This document shows, piece by piece, positions 35,232-44,753 of a DNA stretch of 64,000 bases; within the stretch, counting starts at the first letter, position 1, and every line of letters starts with the position of its first letter. The notes beneath the pieces are model-generated. The model was given only the letters and a program-made list of their open reading frames with translations. It made no database searches and was not told the DNA's origin. Made by a program: the position numbers and the translations under genes. The stretch spans positions 5,828,001-5,892,000 of the forward strand of contig NZ_CP049919.1 in the NCBI RefSeq assembly GCF_015624425.1. Direction: 5' to 3'. Source of the stretch: Roseateles sp. DAIF2. GTDB taxonomy: Bacteria; Pseudomonadota; Gammaproteobacteria; Burkholderiales; Burkholderiaceae_C.

Positions 35232-37865
35232 ATGAACGACAAGTACGCCCCGAACGAGATCGAAGCCGCCGCCCGCGAGTACTGGAACTCGCGTGACGCC
35301 TACAAGGTCAGCGAAGACCAGAGCAAGCCGAAGTTCTACGCCTGCTCGATGCTGCCCTACCCCAGCGGCAAGCTGCACATGGGCCATGTGCGCAACTACA
35401 CGATCAACGACATGCTGACGCGTCAGCTGCGCATGAAGGGCCTCAACGTGCTGATGCCGATGGGCTGGGACGCCTTCGGCCTGCCGGCGGAAAACGCGGC
35501 GATGAAGAACAAGGTGCCGCCCGCGAAGTGGACCTACGAGAACATCGCCTACATGAAGGGCCAGATGCAGGCGATGGGCCTGGCGATCGACTGGTCGCGC
35601 GAGATCGCCACCTGCAAGCCCGACTACTACAAGTGGAACCAGTGGCTGTTCCTGAAGATGCTGGAGGCCGGCATCGCCGAGCGCCGCACCCAGGTCGTCA
35701 ACTGGGACCCGGTGGACCAGACCGTGCTGGCCAACGAGCAGGTGGTGGATGGCAAGGGCTGGCGCTCGGGCGCCGTGGTCGAGAAGCGCGAGATCCCGGG
35801 CTACTACCTGAACATCGTCAAGTACGCCGACGAGCTGCTGGCCGCCGTCGCCGACCCCAGCGACAAGAGCTATCTGCATGGCTGGCCCGAGCGCGTGCGC
35901 CTGATGCAGGAGAACTGGATCGGCAAGAGCGAGGGCGTGCGCTTCGCCTTCCCGCACCAGATCAAGGACGCCGCCGGCACCTTGATCCAGGACGGCAAGC
36001 TGTTTGTGTTCACGACCCGCGCCGACACCATCATGGGCGTGACCTTCTGCGCCGTGGCGCCGGAGCATCCGCTGGCCGCCCATGCTAGCGCGGGCAATGC
36101 CAAACTGGCCGCCTTCATCGAGGAATGCAAGCAGGGCGGCACCACCGAGGCCGAGCTGGCCACGCAGGAAAAGAAGGGCATGGCCACCGGCCTGTTCGTC
36201 ACCCATCCGCTGACCGGCGCGCAGGTCGAGGTCTGGGTCGGCAACTATGTGCTGATGAGCTATGGCGACGGCGCCGTGATGGGCGTGCCGGCGCATGACG
36301 AGCGCGACTTCGAGTTCGCCAAGAAATACGGCCTGGCCATCAAGCAGGTGGTCGCGGTCGAGGGCGAGAGCTACAGCACCGCCGCCTGGGCCGAGTGGTA
36401 CGGCGACAAGCAAAAGGGCGTCTGCATCGAGTCCGGCGTGCTGAACGGCCTCTCCTACAAGGCCGCCGTCGACAAGGTCGCCGAGCTGGTCGGCGAGCAG
36501 AACCTCGGCGCGAAGAAGACCACCTGGCGCCTGCGCGACTGGGGCATCAGCCGCCAGCGCTACTGGGGCACGCCGATCCCGATCATCCATTGCGAGAACT
36601 GCGGCGCGGTGCCGGTGCCGGCCCAGGACCTGCCGGTCGTGCTGCCCGAGGAATGCATCCCGGACGGCAGCGGCAACCCGCTGAACAAGCATGCCGCCTT
36701 CCTGAACTGCAGCTGCCCCAAGTGCGGCAAGCCGGCCAAGCGCGAGACCGACACGATGGACACCTTCGTGGACAGCTCGTGGTACTTCATGCGCTATTGC
36801 GACGCCAAGAATGACCAGGCCATGGTCGGCGAGGGCACGCAATATTGGATGCCGATGGATCAGTACATCGGCGGCATCGAGCACGCGATCCTGCACCTGC
36901 TGTACGCGCGCTTCTGGACCAAGGTGATGCGCGACCTGGGCCTGGTCAAGGTGGACGAGCCCTTCACCAAGCTGCTGACCCAGGGCATGGTGCTGAAGGG
37001 CGCCTTCTCGCACAAGCCGGCCGACGCGGGCAAGAACTACTACTGGGAGCATGAGGTCGACGTCCAGCTCAACGAGCATGGCCAGGTCATCGGCGGCACC
37101 CTGAAGAAGGACGGCACGCCGCTCGACTACGAGATGACCACCATGTCGAAGTCGAAGAACAACGGCGTCGACCCGCAGCAGCTGATCGACCAGTACGGCG
37201 CCGACACCGCACGCCTGTTCGTGATGTTCGCGTCGCCGCCGGAGCAGACCCTGGAGTGGAACGACGCTGGCGTCGATGGCGCGCACCGCTTCCTGAAGCG
37301 CGTCTGGGGCTTCGGCGCCAAGAACGCGGCCGGCATCAAGGCCGGCGGCGCTGATTTCGCCGCACTGTCCGGCGAGGGCAAGGCGCTGCGCCGCGAGGTG
37401 CATCTGGTGCTGAAGCAGGTCTCGTACGACTACGAGCGCATGCAGTACAACACCGTGGTCTCGGGCGGCATGAAGCTCTTGAACGCGCTGGAGGGCTTCA
37501 AGGCCGCCGGCCAGGACGCCGCCGTGCGCGAAGGCTTCTCGGTGCTGCTGCGCGTGCTCTACCCGGCCTGCCCGCATATCGCGCACACGCTGTGGGTCGA
37601 TCTCGGCTTCGCCGCCGAGCTGGGCGACCTGCTGGACGCGCCCTGGCCCGCGGTCGACGAGGCCGCGCTGGTGCAGGACGAGATCGAGCTGATGCTGCAG
37701 GTCAACGGCAAGCTGCGCGGTGCCATCAAGGTGCCGGCCGCCGCCGACAAGGCCGCGATCGAGGCCGCCGCGCTGGCCAACGAGAAGTTCGCCGAGTTCA
37801 GCGAGGGCAAGGCGCCGAAGAAGGTCGTGATCGTGCCCGGCCGCCTGGTCAACATCGTCGTCTGA
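35232..37865 (+). CDS. leuS: leucyl-tRNA synthetase
   Basis: This 877-residue class I synthetase has HMGH (49-52) and MSKSK (638-642), the editing domain between them and a C-terminal anticodon-binding part. [16 protein letters not shown] is diagnostic. It charges tRNA-Leu. lptE and holA follow 5 and 4 bases apart, so the three are one operon, as in other proteobacteria. Confidence 0.97.
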   Translation: MNDKYAPNEIEAAAREYWNSRDAYKVSEDQSKPKFYACSMLPYPSGKLHMGHVRNYTINDMLTRQLRMKGLNVLMPMGWDAFGLPAENAAMKNKVPPAKWTYENIAYMKGQMQAMGLAIDWSREIATCKPDYYKWNQWLFLKMLEAGIAERRTQVVNWDPVDQTVLANEQVVDGKGWRSGAVVEKREIPGYYLNIVKYADELLAAVADPSDKSYLHGWPERVRLMQENWIGKSEGVRFAFPHQIKDAAGTLIQDGKLFVFTTRADTIMGVTFCAVAPEHPLAAHASAGNAKLAAFIEECKQGGTTEAELATQEKKGMATGLFVTHPLTGAQVEVWVGNYVLMSYGDGAVMGVPAHDERDFEFAKKYGLAIKQVVAVEGESYSTAAWAEWYGDKQKGVCIESGVLNGLSYKAAVDKVAELVGEQNLGAKKTTWRLRDWGISRQRYWGTPIPIIHCENCGAVPVPAQDLPVVLPEECIPDGSGNPLNKHAAFLNCSCPKCGKPAKRETDTMDTFVDSSWYFMRYCDAKNDQAMVGEGTQYWMPMDQYIGGIEHAILHLLYARFWTKVMRDLGLVKVDEPFTKLLTQGMVLKGAFSHKPADAGKNYYWEHEVDVQLNEHGQVIGGTLKKDGTPLDYEMTTMSKSKNNGVDPQQLIDQYGADTARLFVMFASPPEQTLEWNDAGVDGAHRFLKRVWGFGAKNAAGIKAGGADFAALSGEGKALRREVHLVLKQVSYDYERMQYNTVVSGGMKLLNALEGFKAAGQDAAVREGFSVLLRVLYPACPHIAHTLWVDLGFAAELGDLLDAPWPAVDEAALVQDEIELMLQVNGKLRGAIKVPAAADKAAIEAAALANEKFAEFSEGKAPKKVVIVPGRLVNIVV

Positions 37866-37870
37866 GCAGC

Positions 37871-38365
37871 ATGATGGACCGCCGCCTGCTGCTCTCCAGC
37901 CTCTCGGCCGCCGTGCTCGCCGGCTGCGGCTTCGCGCCGCGCCGCGAGCCCGAGCTGCATTTCCGCAGCCTGGGCCTGCAGGGTTTTCGGCCCGGCTCGC
38001 CGCTGGCCGTCGAGCTGAAGCGCCAGCTCGGCCGCACGCCGGTGCAGCTGGTCGAGGACTTCAACAAGGCCGAGGTGGTGCTGGAGGCCAAGCGCGACGA
38101 GCGCGACAAGACCGTGGTCGTGTCGACCAGCGCCGGCCAGGTGCGCGAATGGGAGCTGCGCCTGCGCGTGGACTACCTGCTGCGCACCGCGGCCGGCGAG
38201 ATCCTGCTGCCGCTGACCGAGCTGCGCCTGACCCGCGAAATGAACTACACCGAGTCCGACGCGCTGGCCAAGGAGCAGGAGGAGGCGCAGCTGTTCCGCG
38301 CGATGCAGTCCGACGCGGTGGCGCAGATCATGCGCCGCCTGGCCGCCGTCAAGTTACCGAGCTGA
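37871..38365 (+). CDS. lptE: LPS-assembly lipoprotein LptE
   Basis: This 164-residue lipoprotein has the lipobox VLAGCG (C19) and the LptE core (LTELRLTREMNYTESDALAKEQE and MQSDAVAQIMRRL span its end). It plugs the LptD barrel that delivers LPS to the cell surface. ATGs at 37871 and 37874 are both possible starts. Confidence 0.92.
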   Translation: MMDRRLLLSSLSAAVLAGCGFAPRREPELHFRSLGLQGFRPGSPLAVELKRQLGRTPVQLVEDFNKAEVVLEAKRDERDKTVVVSTSAGQVREWELRLRVDYLLRTAAGEILLPLTELRLTREMNYTESDALAKEQEEAQLFRAMQSDAVAQIMRRLAAVKLPS

Positions 38366-38369
38366 CGCC

Positions 38370-39443
38370 TTGCAGATCCGCCCCGACGCGCTCGCCGCGC
38401 AGCTGGCCAAGGGCCTGAAGCCGCTCTACACGGTCTATGGCGACGAGCCGCTGCTGGCCCAGGAGGCCTGCGACGCGATCCGAAGCGCGGCGCGCGCGCA
38501 GGGCTATGGCGAGCGCAAGGTCTTCACCGTCAGCGGCGCCTATTTCGACTGGGGCCCGGTGCTGGGTGCGGCGCAGGCGCTGAGCCTGTTCGCCGAGCGC
38601 CAGTTCATCGAGATCCGCATCCCCAACGGCAAGCCCGGCAAGGACGGCTCCGAGGCGCTGCAGCGCTATTGCGAGCGCCTGCCCGAGGACGTGGTGACGC
38701 TGGTCAGCCTGCCGCGCCTGGACAAGACGCAGATGAACGGCGCCTGGTTCAGCGCGCTGGACGGCCATGGCGTCACGGTGCGGGTCGACCCGGTCGAGCG
38801 CCGCATGCTGCCGCAATGGATCGCGCAGCGCCTGGCGGCCCAGGGCCAGCCGGTCGCCGAGGGCGAGGAGGGGCAGCGCGCGCTGGCCTTCTTCGCCGAC
38901 CGCGTCGAGGGCAATCTGCTGGCCGCGCACCAGGAGCTGCAGAAGCTCGCGCTGCTGCACCCGCAGGGGCCGCTGGCCTTCGAGCAGATCGAGCAGGCGG
39001 TGCTGAACGTCGCGCGCTACGACGTGTTCAAGCTCAGCGAGGCCGTGCTGGCCGGCCAGCTGACCCGCGTGCTGCGCATGCTGGACGGCCTGCAGGCCGA
39101 GGGCGAGGCCGCGGTGCTGGTGCACTGGACCCTGGCCGAGGATGCCCGCGCGCTGAAGCGCGTGCGCGAGGCGGTGGACGCCGGCAAGCCGCTGCCGATG
39201 GCGCTGCGCGAGGCGCGCGTCTGGGGCGCGAAGGAAAAGCTGTTCGAGCGCATCGTGCCGGGCCTGAAGACCCAGCAGCTGGTCCCGCTGGTCGAGGCCG
39301 CGCAGATCTGCGACGGCATCGTCAAGGGCCTGCGCCACCCCGGCTGGCCGCAGGAGCCCTGGGACGCGCTGAAGCGCCTGGCCCTGATGCTGATCGAGGT
39401 GGCCGCCGCGCCGCGCGCGCCGAAGCTGGCGCTGCGGCCTTAG
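38370..39443 (+). CDS. holA: DNA polymerase III subunit delta
   Basis: This 357-residue protein loads the sliding clamp together with the gamma complex. LYTVYGDEPLLAQEA at the N-terminus and the AAA-like middle match HolA. It starts with TTG 38370, four bases after the lptE stop. The stop overlaps the convergent GNAT gene stop. Confidence 0.92.
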   Translation: MQIRPDALAAQLAKGLKPLYTVYGDEPLLAQEACDAIRSAARAQGYGERKVFTVSGAYFDWGPVLGAAQALSLFAERQFIEIRIPNGKPGKDGSEALQRYCERLPEDVVTLVSLPRLDKTQMNGAWFSALDGHGVTVRVDPVERRMLPQWIAQRLAAQGQPVAEGEEGQRALAFFADRVEGNLLAAHQELQKLALLHPQGPLAFEQIEQAVLNVARYDVFKLSEAVLAGQLTRVLRMLDGLQAEGEAAVLVHWTLAEDARALKRVREAVDAGKPLPMALREARVWGAKEKLFERIVPGLKTQQLVPLVEAAQICDGIVKGLRHPGWPQEPWDALKRLALMLIEVAAAPRAPKLALRP

Positions 39444-40297
39444 TCGGCCAGGCCGGGATAGCAGAACTCCCAGGAACGCAGCCGGTAGTCCGGCGCGAAG
39501 CCCAGCTTCAACGCCAGCGCCAGCGAGGCCGGGTGGCTGACCATCGCGGTCCATTGCGGCTCCAGCCCGCGCCGCCAGGCTTCCTGCAGATAGGCCGCAC
39601 AGGCCTGGGTGGCCAGGCCGCGCTTGTAGAAGCCCTCGTCATGGGTGCGCACCGCGATCTCGTGGCGGGTGCCGCTGACATAGCAGGAGAAGCAGTGGCT
39701 CAGCAGCTGGCCGTCGGCCGCCTGCACCACATAGCCGAAGCCCTGGGCCAGGAAGGCCTCGACCGAGGGCCAGAACTCGTCCAGCTCGCCCTCCCACAAC
39801 CGCTCGGCCAGCGCGCGGTCGATACGCGCCAGCGTCAGCCCCGGCGCCAGCAGGCGGTAGCCGGGCCGCCAGAGCTCGAAGCGCGTCGCGTCGAAGCGGT
39901 GGTACTGCCATTGATCGGCCTCGGGGCCGCGGTGCGCGATCGCGCGCAGCAGGGTCCATTCCCAGTCCATGTCGAACAGGGTCGCGACAAAGCAGCTGCC
40001 ACCGATCGCCTCGCAGTCCTCGCGCAGCTGGGTCTCGATGCTGACCGCCAGCCGCGCGTCCAGGCCCGGCAGCCGGGCATCGCCCAGCAGATAGCTGCTG
40101 CTGCCGGTGGCGCTGATCAGGGCCGCGCGCGGGCGCAGCGGGTCGTCCACCCAGACGCCGCCCCGGGCGCCGCCGCGCAGCACCGCGTTCAGCGGCACCT
40201 CGGCGCGCGCCGCCGCATGTTCATGCAGCAGCGGGGCGAGCAGGGGGTAGGCGGCGGGTTCGAGGCAGTGCAGCGCGTCGGGAGGGGTGGGCATCAT
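39440..40297 (-). CDS. GNAT family N-acetyltransferase
   Basis: This protein of about 285 residues has a C-terminal GNAT fold: a YVVQAADGQLLSHC beta region, YKRGLATQACAAYL as the acetyl-CoA loop and LALKLGFAPDYRLRSWEF at the end. An N-terminal domain of about 120 residues precedes it, so it belongs to the larger two-domain GNATs. Start ATG 40297 or 40294; no good ribosome site. Substrate unknown. Confidence 0.7.
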   Translation of the reverse strand: MMPTPPDALHCLEPAAYPLLAPLLHEHAAARAEVPLNAVLRGGARGGVWVDDPLRPRAALISATGSSSYLLGDARLPGLDARLAVSIETQLREDCEAIGGSCFVATLFDMDWEWTLLRAIAHRGPEADQWQYHRFDATRFELWRPGYRLLAPGLTLARIDRALAERLWEGELDEFWPSVEAFLAQGFGYVVQAADGQLLSHCFSCYVSGTRHEIAVRTHDEGFYKRGLATQACAAYLQEAWRRGLEPQWTAMVSHPASLALALKLGFAPDYRLRSWEFCYPGLAD

Positions 40298-40573
40298 CGG
40301 GAGGAGAAACAACAGCGGATGCTGCGCATTGTTCGAACGCCGCCGGCGCGGGTCCACGGCCTTGGGACGGATTGCAGGATCCGCCGCTCGGAACGCAAAA
40401 AGCCGGCGGCGGACGCGCGATACTGCACGGCACCGGGCCTCTTGCGGGCCGGGTCCTCAAGCCCGGCGCCGGCGCTGACGATAGAGTCGCTGGCACGAGC
40501 GAAGAACCCCAGGCCGGTGATCACTGTCGGGGCGCGTTGTCTTCTGCACAAAAGAAAAGGCTGCCACACCACG

Positions 40574-41179
40574 ATGAACCGATGCGCCTCCTCGCATGCG
40601 CTGCTGGCGGCCTGCCTGCTGGGCTGCATCGGTGCGGCCCAGGCCCTGCCCTGGCTGGTGCAGGTGCGCGGCCCGGACGGCGCGCCGCTGGCCGATGCGG
40701 CGGTGGCGGTGGAGCTGCGCGGCCAGGCCAGCCGCGCGCCGGCCGGCACCCGGGCCGAGATGGCACAGCGCGAGCGCCAGTTCCAGCCCTTCGTGCTGGT
40801 GGTGCAGACCGGCACCGCGGTGAACTTCCCGAACTTCGACACGGTGCGCCACCATGTCTATTCCTTCTCGCCGGTGAAGACCTTCGACCTCAAGCTCTAC
40901 ACCGGCACGCCGGCCGAGCCGGTGCTGTTCGACAAGTCCGGCATCGCGGCCCTGGGCTGCAATATCCACGACAAGATGGGCGCGCATATCGTCGTCGTCG
41001 ACACGCCCGTCTTCGCCAAGACCGATGCCCAGGGCCAGGTGCGGCTGGACCTGCCGCCCGGCGAGCATTGGCTGCGCGCCTGGCACCCGCGCCAGGCCCG
41101 GCCGCAGCTGCAGAGCCAGCGCCTGAGCGTGCCGGCCGGCGGCGCGGGCGGCGGCAGCACCACCCTGACCCTGGAGTGA
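40574..41179 (+). CDS. cupredoxin-like periplasmic protein (methylamine-utilisation-like)
   Basis: This 201-residue exported protein has a signal peptide (residues 1-25) and a carboxypeptidase-regulatory-like beta sandwich at the start. A cupredoxin-like part follows, with candidate copper ligands in TVRHHVYSFS and LGCNIHDKMGAHI (His, Cys, His, Met). Proteins of this type are often labelled methylamine utilisation protein, but no mau genes are here. The gene ends 7 bases before a GGDEF-EAL sensor gene, so it is probably its periplasmic partner, for example in copper or redox sensing. Confidence 0.75.
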   Translation: MNRCASSHALLAACLLGCIGAAQALPWLVQVRGPDGAPLADAAVAVELRGQASRAPAGTRAEMAQRERQFQPFVLVVQTGTAVNFPNFDTVRHHVYSFSPVKTFDLKLYTGTPAEPVLFDKSGIAALGCNIHDKMGAHIVVVDTPVFAKTDAQGQVRLDLPPGEHWLRAWHPRQARPQLQSQRLSVPAGGAGGGSTTLTLE

Positions 41180-41186
41180 CCGGCGC

Positions 41187-43616
41187 ATGCCCGCCTTCCT
41201 GAACCTGCGCCGGCTCGAGGGCCGCATCGTCGCGCTGTTCCTGGCCTTGCTGCTGGTGGTGCAGCTGGCCGGCTTCGCACTGACCCGCAGCAGCATCGGC
41301 CGCAATGCCGACGGCGCGATCGCCGCCGAGCTGAAGACCGGCGAGCGCGTGCTGCAGCGCCTGCTGGCGCAGGAGGCCGACAAGCGCCGCGACGCCGCCG
41401 AGCTGCTGGCCAAGGACTACGGCTTCAAGCAGGCGATCGGCCTGCCGCTGGCCGAGGCCGGCACGGTCGAGACCATCCGCGATGCGCTGATGAACCAGGG
41501 CGAGCGCATCGGCGCCAGCGTGGTCGCCTATGCCGACAACGAGCTGCACCTGGTCGCCGCGACGCGCGCGGACGCCGAGCGCTTCATGGGCCTGCTGCAG
41601 ACGCTGAGTCGCAGCAGCGGCAATGGCGCGGCTCAGCAGTCAGCAGCGCCGCAGCTGGCCCTGCTGGACGGCGGCGAGGCTTACCAGGTGGTGGCCGTGC
41701 CGGTGCGCACGCCGGCGCCGGTGGGCTGGATCCTGATGGGCTTCGCGCTCGACGCCGCGCCGCTGCGCGACCTGCAGAGCCTGTCCGAGCTGCGCAGCCT
41801 GCTGGTGGTGCGCGATGGCGCGCGGGGCTGGCGCCCGCTGGTCGGCACCCTGCCGGACGCGACCGCGGGCCGGCTGGCGCAGCAGATCCCGGCCGGCGGC
41901 GAAGCGCGCATGTTCGCCGTCAGCGTCGCCGACGAGCAGCTGCGCGGCCGCTTCGTGCCGCTGCTGCACAAGGGCCCGCAGGAGCAGCTGGGCGCGGTGC
42001 TGCTGCGCTCCTTCGACGAGGCCATTGCGCCCTACCGCCAGCTGCAGCTGACCCTGCTGGGCTTCACGATCGTCGGCGTCGTCGCCTTCGCGCTGGGCAG
42101 CGTGCTGATGGCGCGCCGCATCAGCCGCCCGCTGCAGCAGCTGGCGCGTTCGGCACGTCGCTTGGGCCAGGGCGACTACGACACGCCGATCCCGCCACCG
42201 GTGCGCCACGAGGTGGCCGAGGTGCGCGAGCTGGCCACCGCGGTCGAGACCATGCGCACCGACATCCGCGAACGCGAGGAACAGGTGCACCGCCTGGCCT
42301 TCTGGGATCCGCTGACCGGGCTGCCGAACCGCGAGCAGTTCGCCCAGCATCTGGGCGAACGCCTGGCGGCCGGCCAAGCCTGCGCGGTGCTGATGCTGGA
42401 CCTGGACCGCTTCAAGCATGTCAACGACGTGCTGGGCCATGCCTTCGGCGACCGCCTGCTGTGCAGCGTGGCGGCGCGGCTGCAGGCCCTGCAGGGCGGC
42501 GCCGCCGGCCATCTGCTGGCGCGCCTGGGCGGCGACGAGTTCGTGCTGCTGCTGGACGGCGCCGACGCGAACGCCGCGCTGGCCTTGGCCGCGCGCATCC
42601 ACCACGATTTCGAGACCCCGCTGTGCATCGACGACCAGACCGTCGACCTGGGCGCCGGCATCGGCATCGTGCTGGCGCCGGAGCAGGGCCGCGAGGTCAG
42701 CCAGCTGCTGGCGCGCGCCGAGCTGGCGATGTATGCGGCCAAGCGCCGCCAGAGCGGCAGCATGGTCTACGAGAGCGCGCTGGACGCCGGCAGCCAGGAA
42801 GCGCTGTCCCTGCTGAGCGAGCTGCGCCGCGCGATCGAGCTGCAGGAGCTGCGCCTGTTCCTGCAGCCCAAGGTCGACCTGAAGAGCGGTCTGGTACACA
42901 GCGCCGAGGCCCTGGTGCGCTGGGAGCATCCGACGCGCGGCCTGGTGCCGCCGATGCAGTTCATCCCCTTCGCCGAGCAGACTGGCTTCATCCGCCAGCT
43001 GACCGCCTGGGTGATCGAGGAATCGGCCAAGGTCGCGCGCGAGGCGCAGCGGCTCGGCCTGCCGCTGCGCATCAGCGTCAACCTCAGCACCCGCGACCTG
43101 CTGGACCAGGACCTGCCCGCCAAGATCGAGGCCCTGCTGAGCCGGCATGGCGCCGACCCGTCGATGCAATGCCTGGAGATCACCGAGAGCGCGATCATGG
43201 ACGACCCGCAGCGCGCGCTGCACACGCTGGAGCGCCTGTCGGAGATGGGCTTCAAGCTGTCGATCGACGACTTCGGCACCGGCTATTCCTCGCTGGCCTA
43301 CCTGAAGCGCCTGCCGGTCAACGAGCTGAAGATCGACCGCAGCTTCGTGATGGCGATGGAGCGCGACCTGGACGACGCGCGCATCGTGCGCTCGACCATC
43401 GAGCTGGCGCACAACCTGGGCCTCAGCGTCGTGGCCGAGGGCGTCGAGACCGGCAAGGCCTGGAAGCTGCTGGCCGAGCTGGGCTGCGACGAGGGCCAGG
43501 GCTACTTCATCGGCCGCCCGGTGCCGGCCCAGCAGCTGCTGGACTGGCTGCCCGGCTGGCGCGCGCCGGACCTCAGCAACGAGTCGCTGGACACGGTGAT
43601 GGCGGGCCTGAATTGA
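41187..43616 (+). CDS. membrane GGDEF-EAL protein with periplasmic sensor and HAMP
   Basis: This 809-residue protein has a first membrane helix (12-32), a periplasmic sensor of about 250 residues, a second helix (287-308), a HAMP linker (309-360), a GGDEF domain with an intact GGDEF loop (448-452) and an EAL domain (574-576 EAL, then NLSTRDLL, EITESA, DDFGTG, EGVET). Both activities look possible, so c-di-GMP direction cannot be told from sequence. It is in one operon with the cupredoxin-like gene. Confidence 0.93.
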   Translation: MPAFLNLRRLEGRIVALFLALLLVVQLAGFALTRSSIGRNADGAIAAELKTGERVLQRLLAQEADKRRDAAELLAKDYGFKQAIGLPLAEAGTVETIRDALMNQGERIGASVVAYADNELHLVAATRADAERFMGLLQTLSRSSGNGAAQQSAAPQLALLDGGEAYQVVAVPVRTPAPVGWILMGFALDAAPLRDLQSLSELRSLLVVRDGARGWRPLVGTLPDATAGRLAQQIPAGGEARMFAVSVADEQLRGRFVPLLHKGPQEQLGAVLLRSFDEAIAPYRQLQLTLLGFTIVGVVAFALGSVLMARRISRPLQQLARSARRLGQGDYDTPIPPPVRHEVAEVRELATAVETMRTDIREREEQVHRLAFWDPLTGLPNREQFAQHLGERLAAGQACAVLMLDLDRFKHVNDVLGHAFGDRLLCSVAARLQALQGGAAGHLLARLGGDEFVLLLDGADANAALALAARIHHDFETPLCIDDQTVDLGAGIGIVLAPEQGREVSQLLARAELAMYAAKRRQSGSMVYESALDAGSQEALSLLSELRRAIELQELRLFLQPKVDLKSGLVHSAEALVRWEHPTRGLVPPMQFIPFAEQTGFIRQLTAWVIEESAKVAREAQRLGLPLRISVNLSTRDLLDQDLPAKIEALLSRHGADPSMQCLEITESAIMDDPQRALHTLERLSEMGFKLSIDDFGTGYSSLAYLKRLPVNELKIDRSFVMAMERDLDDARIVRSTIELAHNLGLSVVAEGVETGKAWKLLAELGCDEGQGYFIGRPVPAQQLLDWLPGWRAPDLSNESLDTVMAGLN

Positions 43617-43644
43617 GCGCTGCGGCGGCAGCGGCTTCGATAAA

Positions 43645-43660
43645 CTGTAAATTCATACAG
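43645..43660. promoter_or_regulatory. LexA-like box
   Basis: CTGT-N8-ACAG matches the beta/gamma-proteobacterial LexA consensus, with an AT-rich centre. It is nested inside a longer inverted repeat, GGCTTCGATA (43633-43642) and TATCGAAGCC (43665-43674), that ends at the start codon of the next gene. Confidence 0.45.
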
Positions 43661-43674
43661 CTCCTATCGAAGCC

Positions 43675-44079
43675 ATGCGCATGCTCCACCACCTCTCCTT
43701 CGGCGTCAACAACCTGCGGCGGGCGGCCGACTTCTATGACGCGGTCCTCGAGCCGCTAGGCTATGTGCGCGTGTGGACCGACTTCGAAGGCGATGAAAAC
43801 ACGCAGGCCGTCGGCTATGGAGAACCCGGCGGCGGCGACAAGCTCGCGCTGAAGCAGCATCCGAACGTCGCCGTGGCACCCGGCCCGGGCTTCCACCTCG
43901 CCTTCTCGGCACCCAGCCGGGAGGCCGTCGATAAATTCCACCAGGCCGCGCTCCGCCACGGGGGCCAGGACAACGGAGCCCCAGGGCTGCGGCCCGACTA
44001 CGGACCGCATTACTACGCCGCCTATGTCGTCGACCCCGAGGGCTTTCGAATCGAAGCCGTGATCACCACGGCGGCCTGA
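43675..44079 (+). CDS. VOC family (glyoxalase-like) protein
   Basis: This 134-residue protein has the VOC fold: LHHLSFGVNNLRRAADFYD at the start, GFHLAFSA in the middle and YYAAYVVDPEGFRIEAV at the end. Histidine and glutamate residues could form a metal site. Substrate unknown. ATG 43675 or 43681 could be used; no clear ribosome site. A LexA-like box 15 bases upstream raises the possibility of DNA-damage control. Confidence 0.88.
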   Translation: MRMLHHLSFGVNNLRRAADFYDAVLEPLGYVRVWTDFEGDENTQAVGYGEPGGGDKLALKQHPNVAVAPGPGFHLAFSAPSREAVDKFHQAALRHGGQDNGAPGLRPDYGPHYYAAYVVDPEGFRIEAVITTAA

Positions 44080-44118
44080 GTTTCTCTTTTTTCTCTCTCT
44101 TCTGGTGGCAGCCGCGCT

Positions 44119-44502
44119 TCACTGGCGCATCAGCATGAACTTGCGCCCGTCACCAAACACGCCTTCGTAGGTCCTGTCGTCGACGCGCTTGGCCTGCCAT
44201 TGGCTGTCCCGGCAACCGGTGAGCGCCTTGGACGCGAGGATGCCGAGCTCAAAGCCTTCGCTGGACTCGTTCGAGATCACGATCGGCGCTTCGCGGCCGA
44301 CGCAGGGGTCATCTCGGCTCTTGGCCAAGAGCTGGTAGGTCCCGGCCCCGTTGGAGATCACCAGCTTGGCCTCGCGAGGCTGCCCCGAGGCCGAAGGAAA
44401 CTTCGCGACCCAGTTGCCGTTCAATGACGAAGGCTCCTGGGCGAAGCTGGCCGTGCAGGCGAAGCATGCGATCAGCGAAACAACCACAGAGCGCTTGACC
44501 AT
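44119..44502 (-). CDS. hypothetical exported protein
   Basis: This 127-residue protein starts at ATG 44502 behind a strong GGAGGAAG. It has a signal peptide (residues 1-21, ending TASFA-Q). The mature part has two cysteines (DDPCVGRE and LTGCRDSQW) that may pair, and a beta-rich pattern (GNWVAKFP, TYEGVFGDG, FMLMRQ) like small lipocalin-type or surface-exposed proteins. No family was recognised. Confidence 0.65.
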   Translation of the reverse strand: MVKRSVVVSLIACFACTASFAQEPSSLNGNWVAKFPSASGQPREAKLVISNGAGTYQLLAKSRDDPCVGREAPIVISNESSEGFELGILASKALTGCRDSQWQAKRVDDRTYEGVFGDGRKFMLMRQ

Positions 44503-44753
44503 GTCTTCCTCCAGTTCCCGGGGGCCGGCGGAGTGGCGGGCAACTCCCGCGGCGAGCCAGTATTGCGCACATGAGGCGGCGCGGCAACCGGGGCGCGGCC
44601 CGACTTGCTGGGCCAGTTCATTCGGCAGCCGACCGGCGGTGATATCTTGCTCCCGCGCTCGCGCCGTGGCCACTCCGGCCCGGCAAGACCTGCCCCTCCG
44701 GCTTGGTGGGGAATCGCCAAGGCCTGACATCCACCCTTTCCCGAGCCCAGCGC

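Noticed and set aside
34827..37586. Minus-strand ORF of 919 codons opposite exbD and leuS
   Set aside because: It lies antisense to LeuS, which has all its motifs; the composition is typical of a shadow frame.
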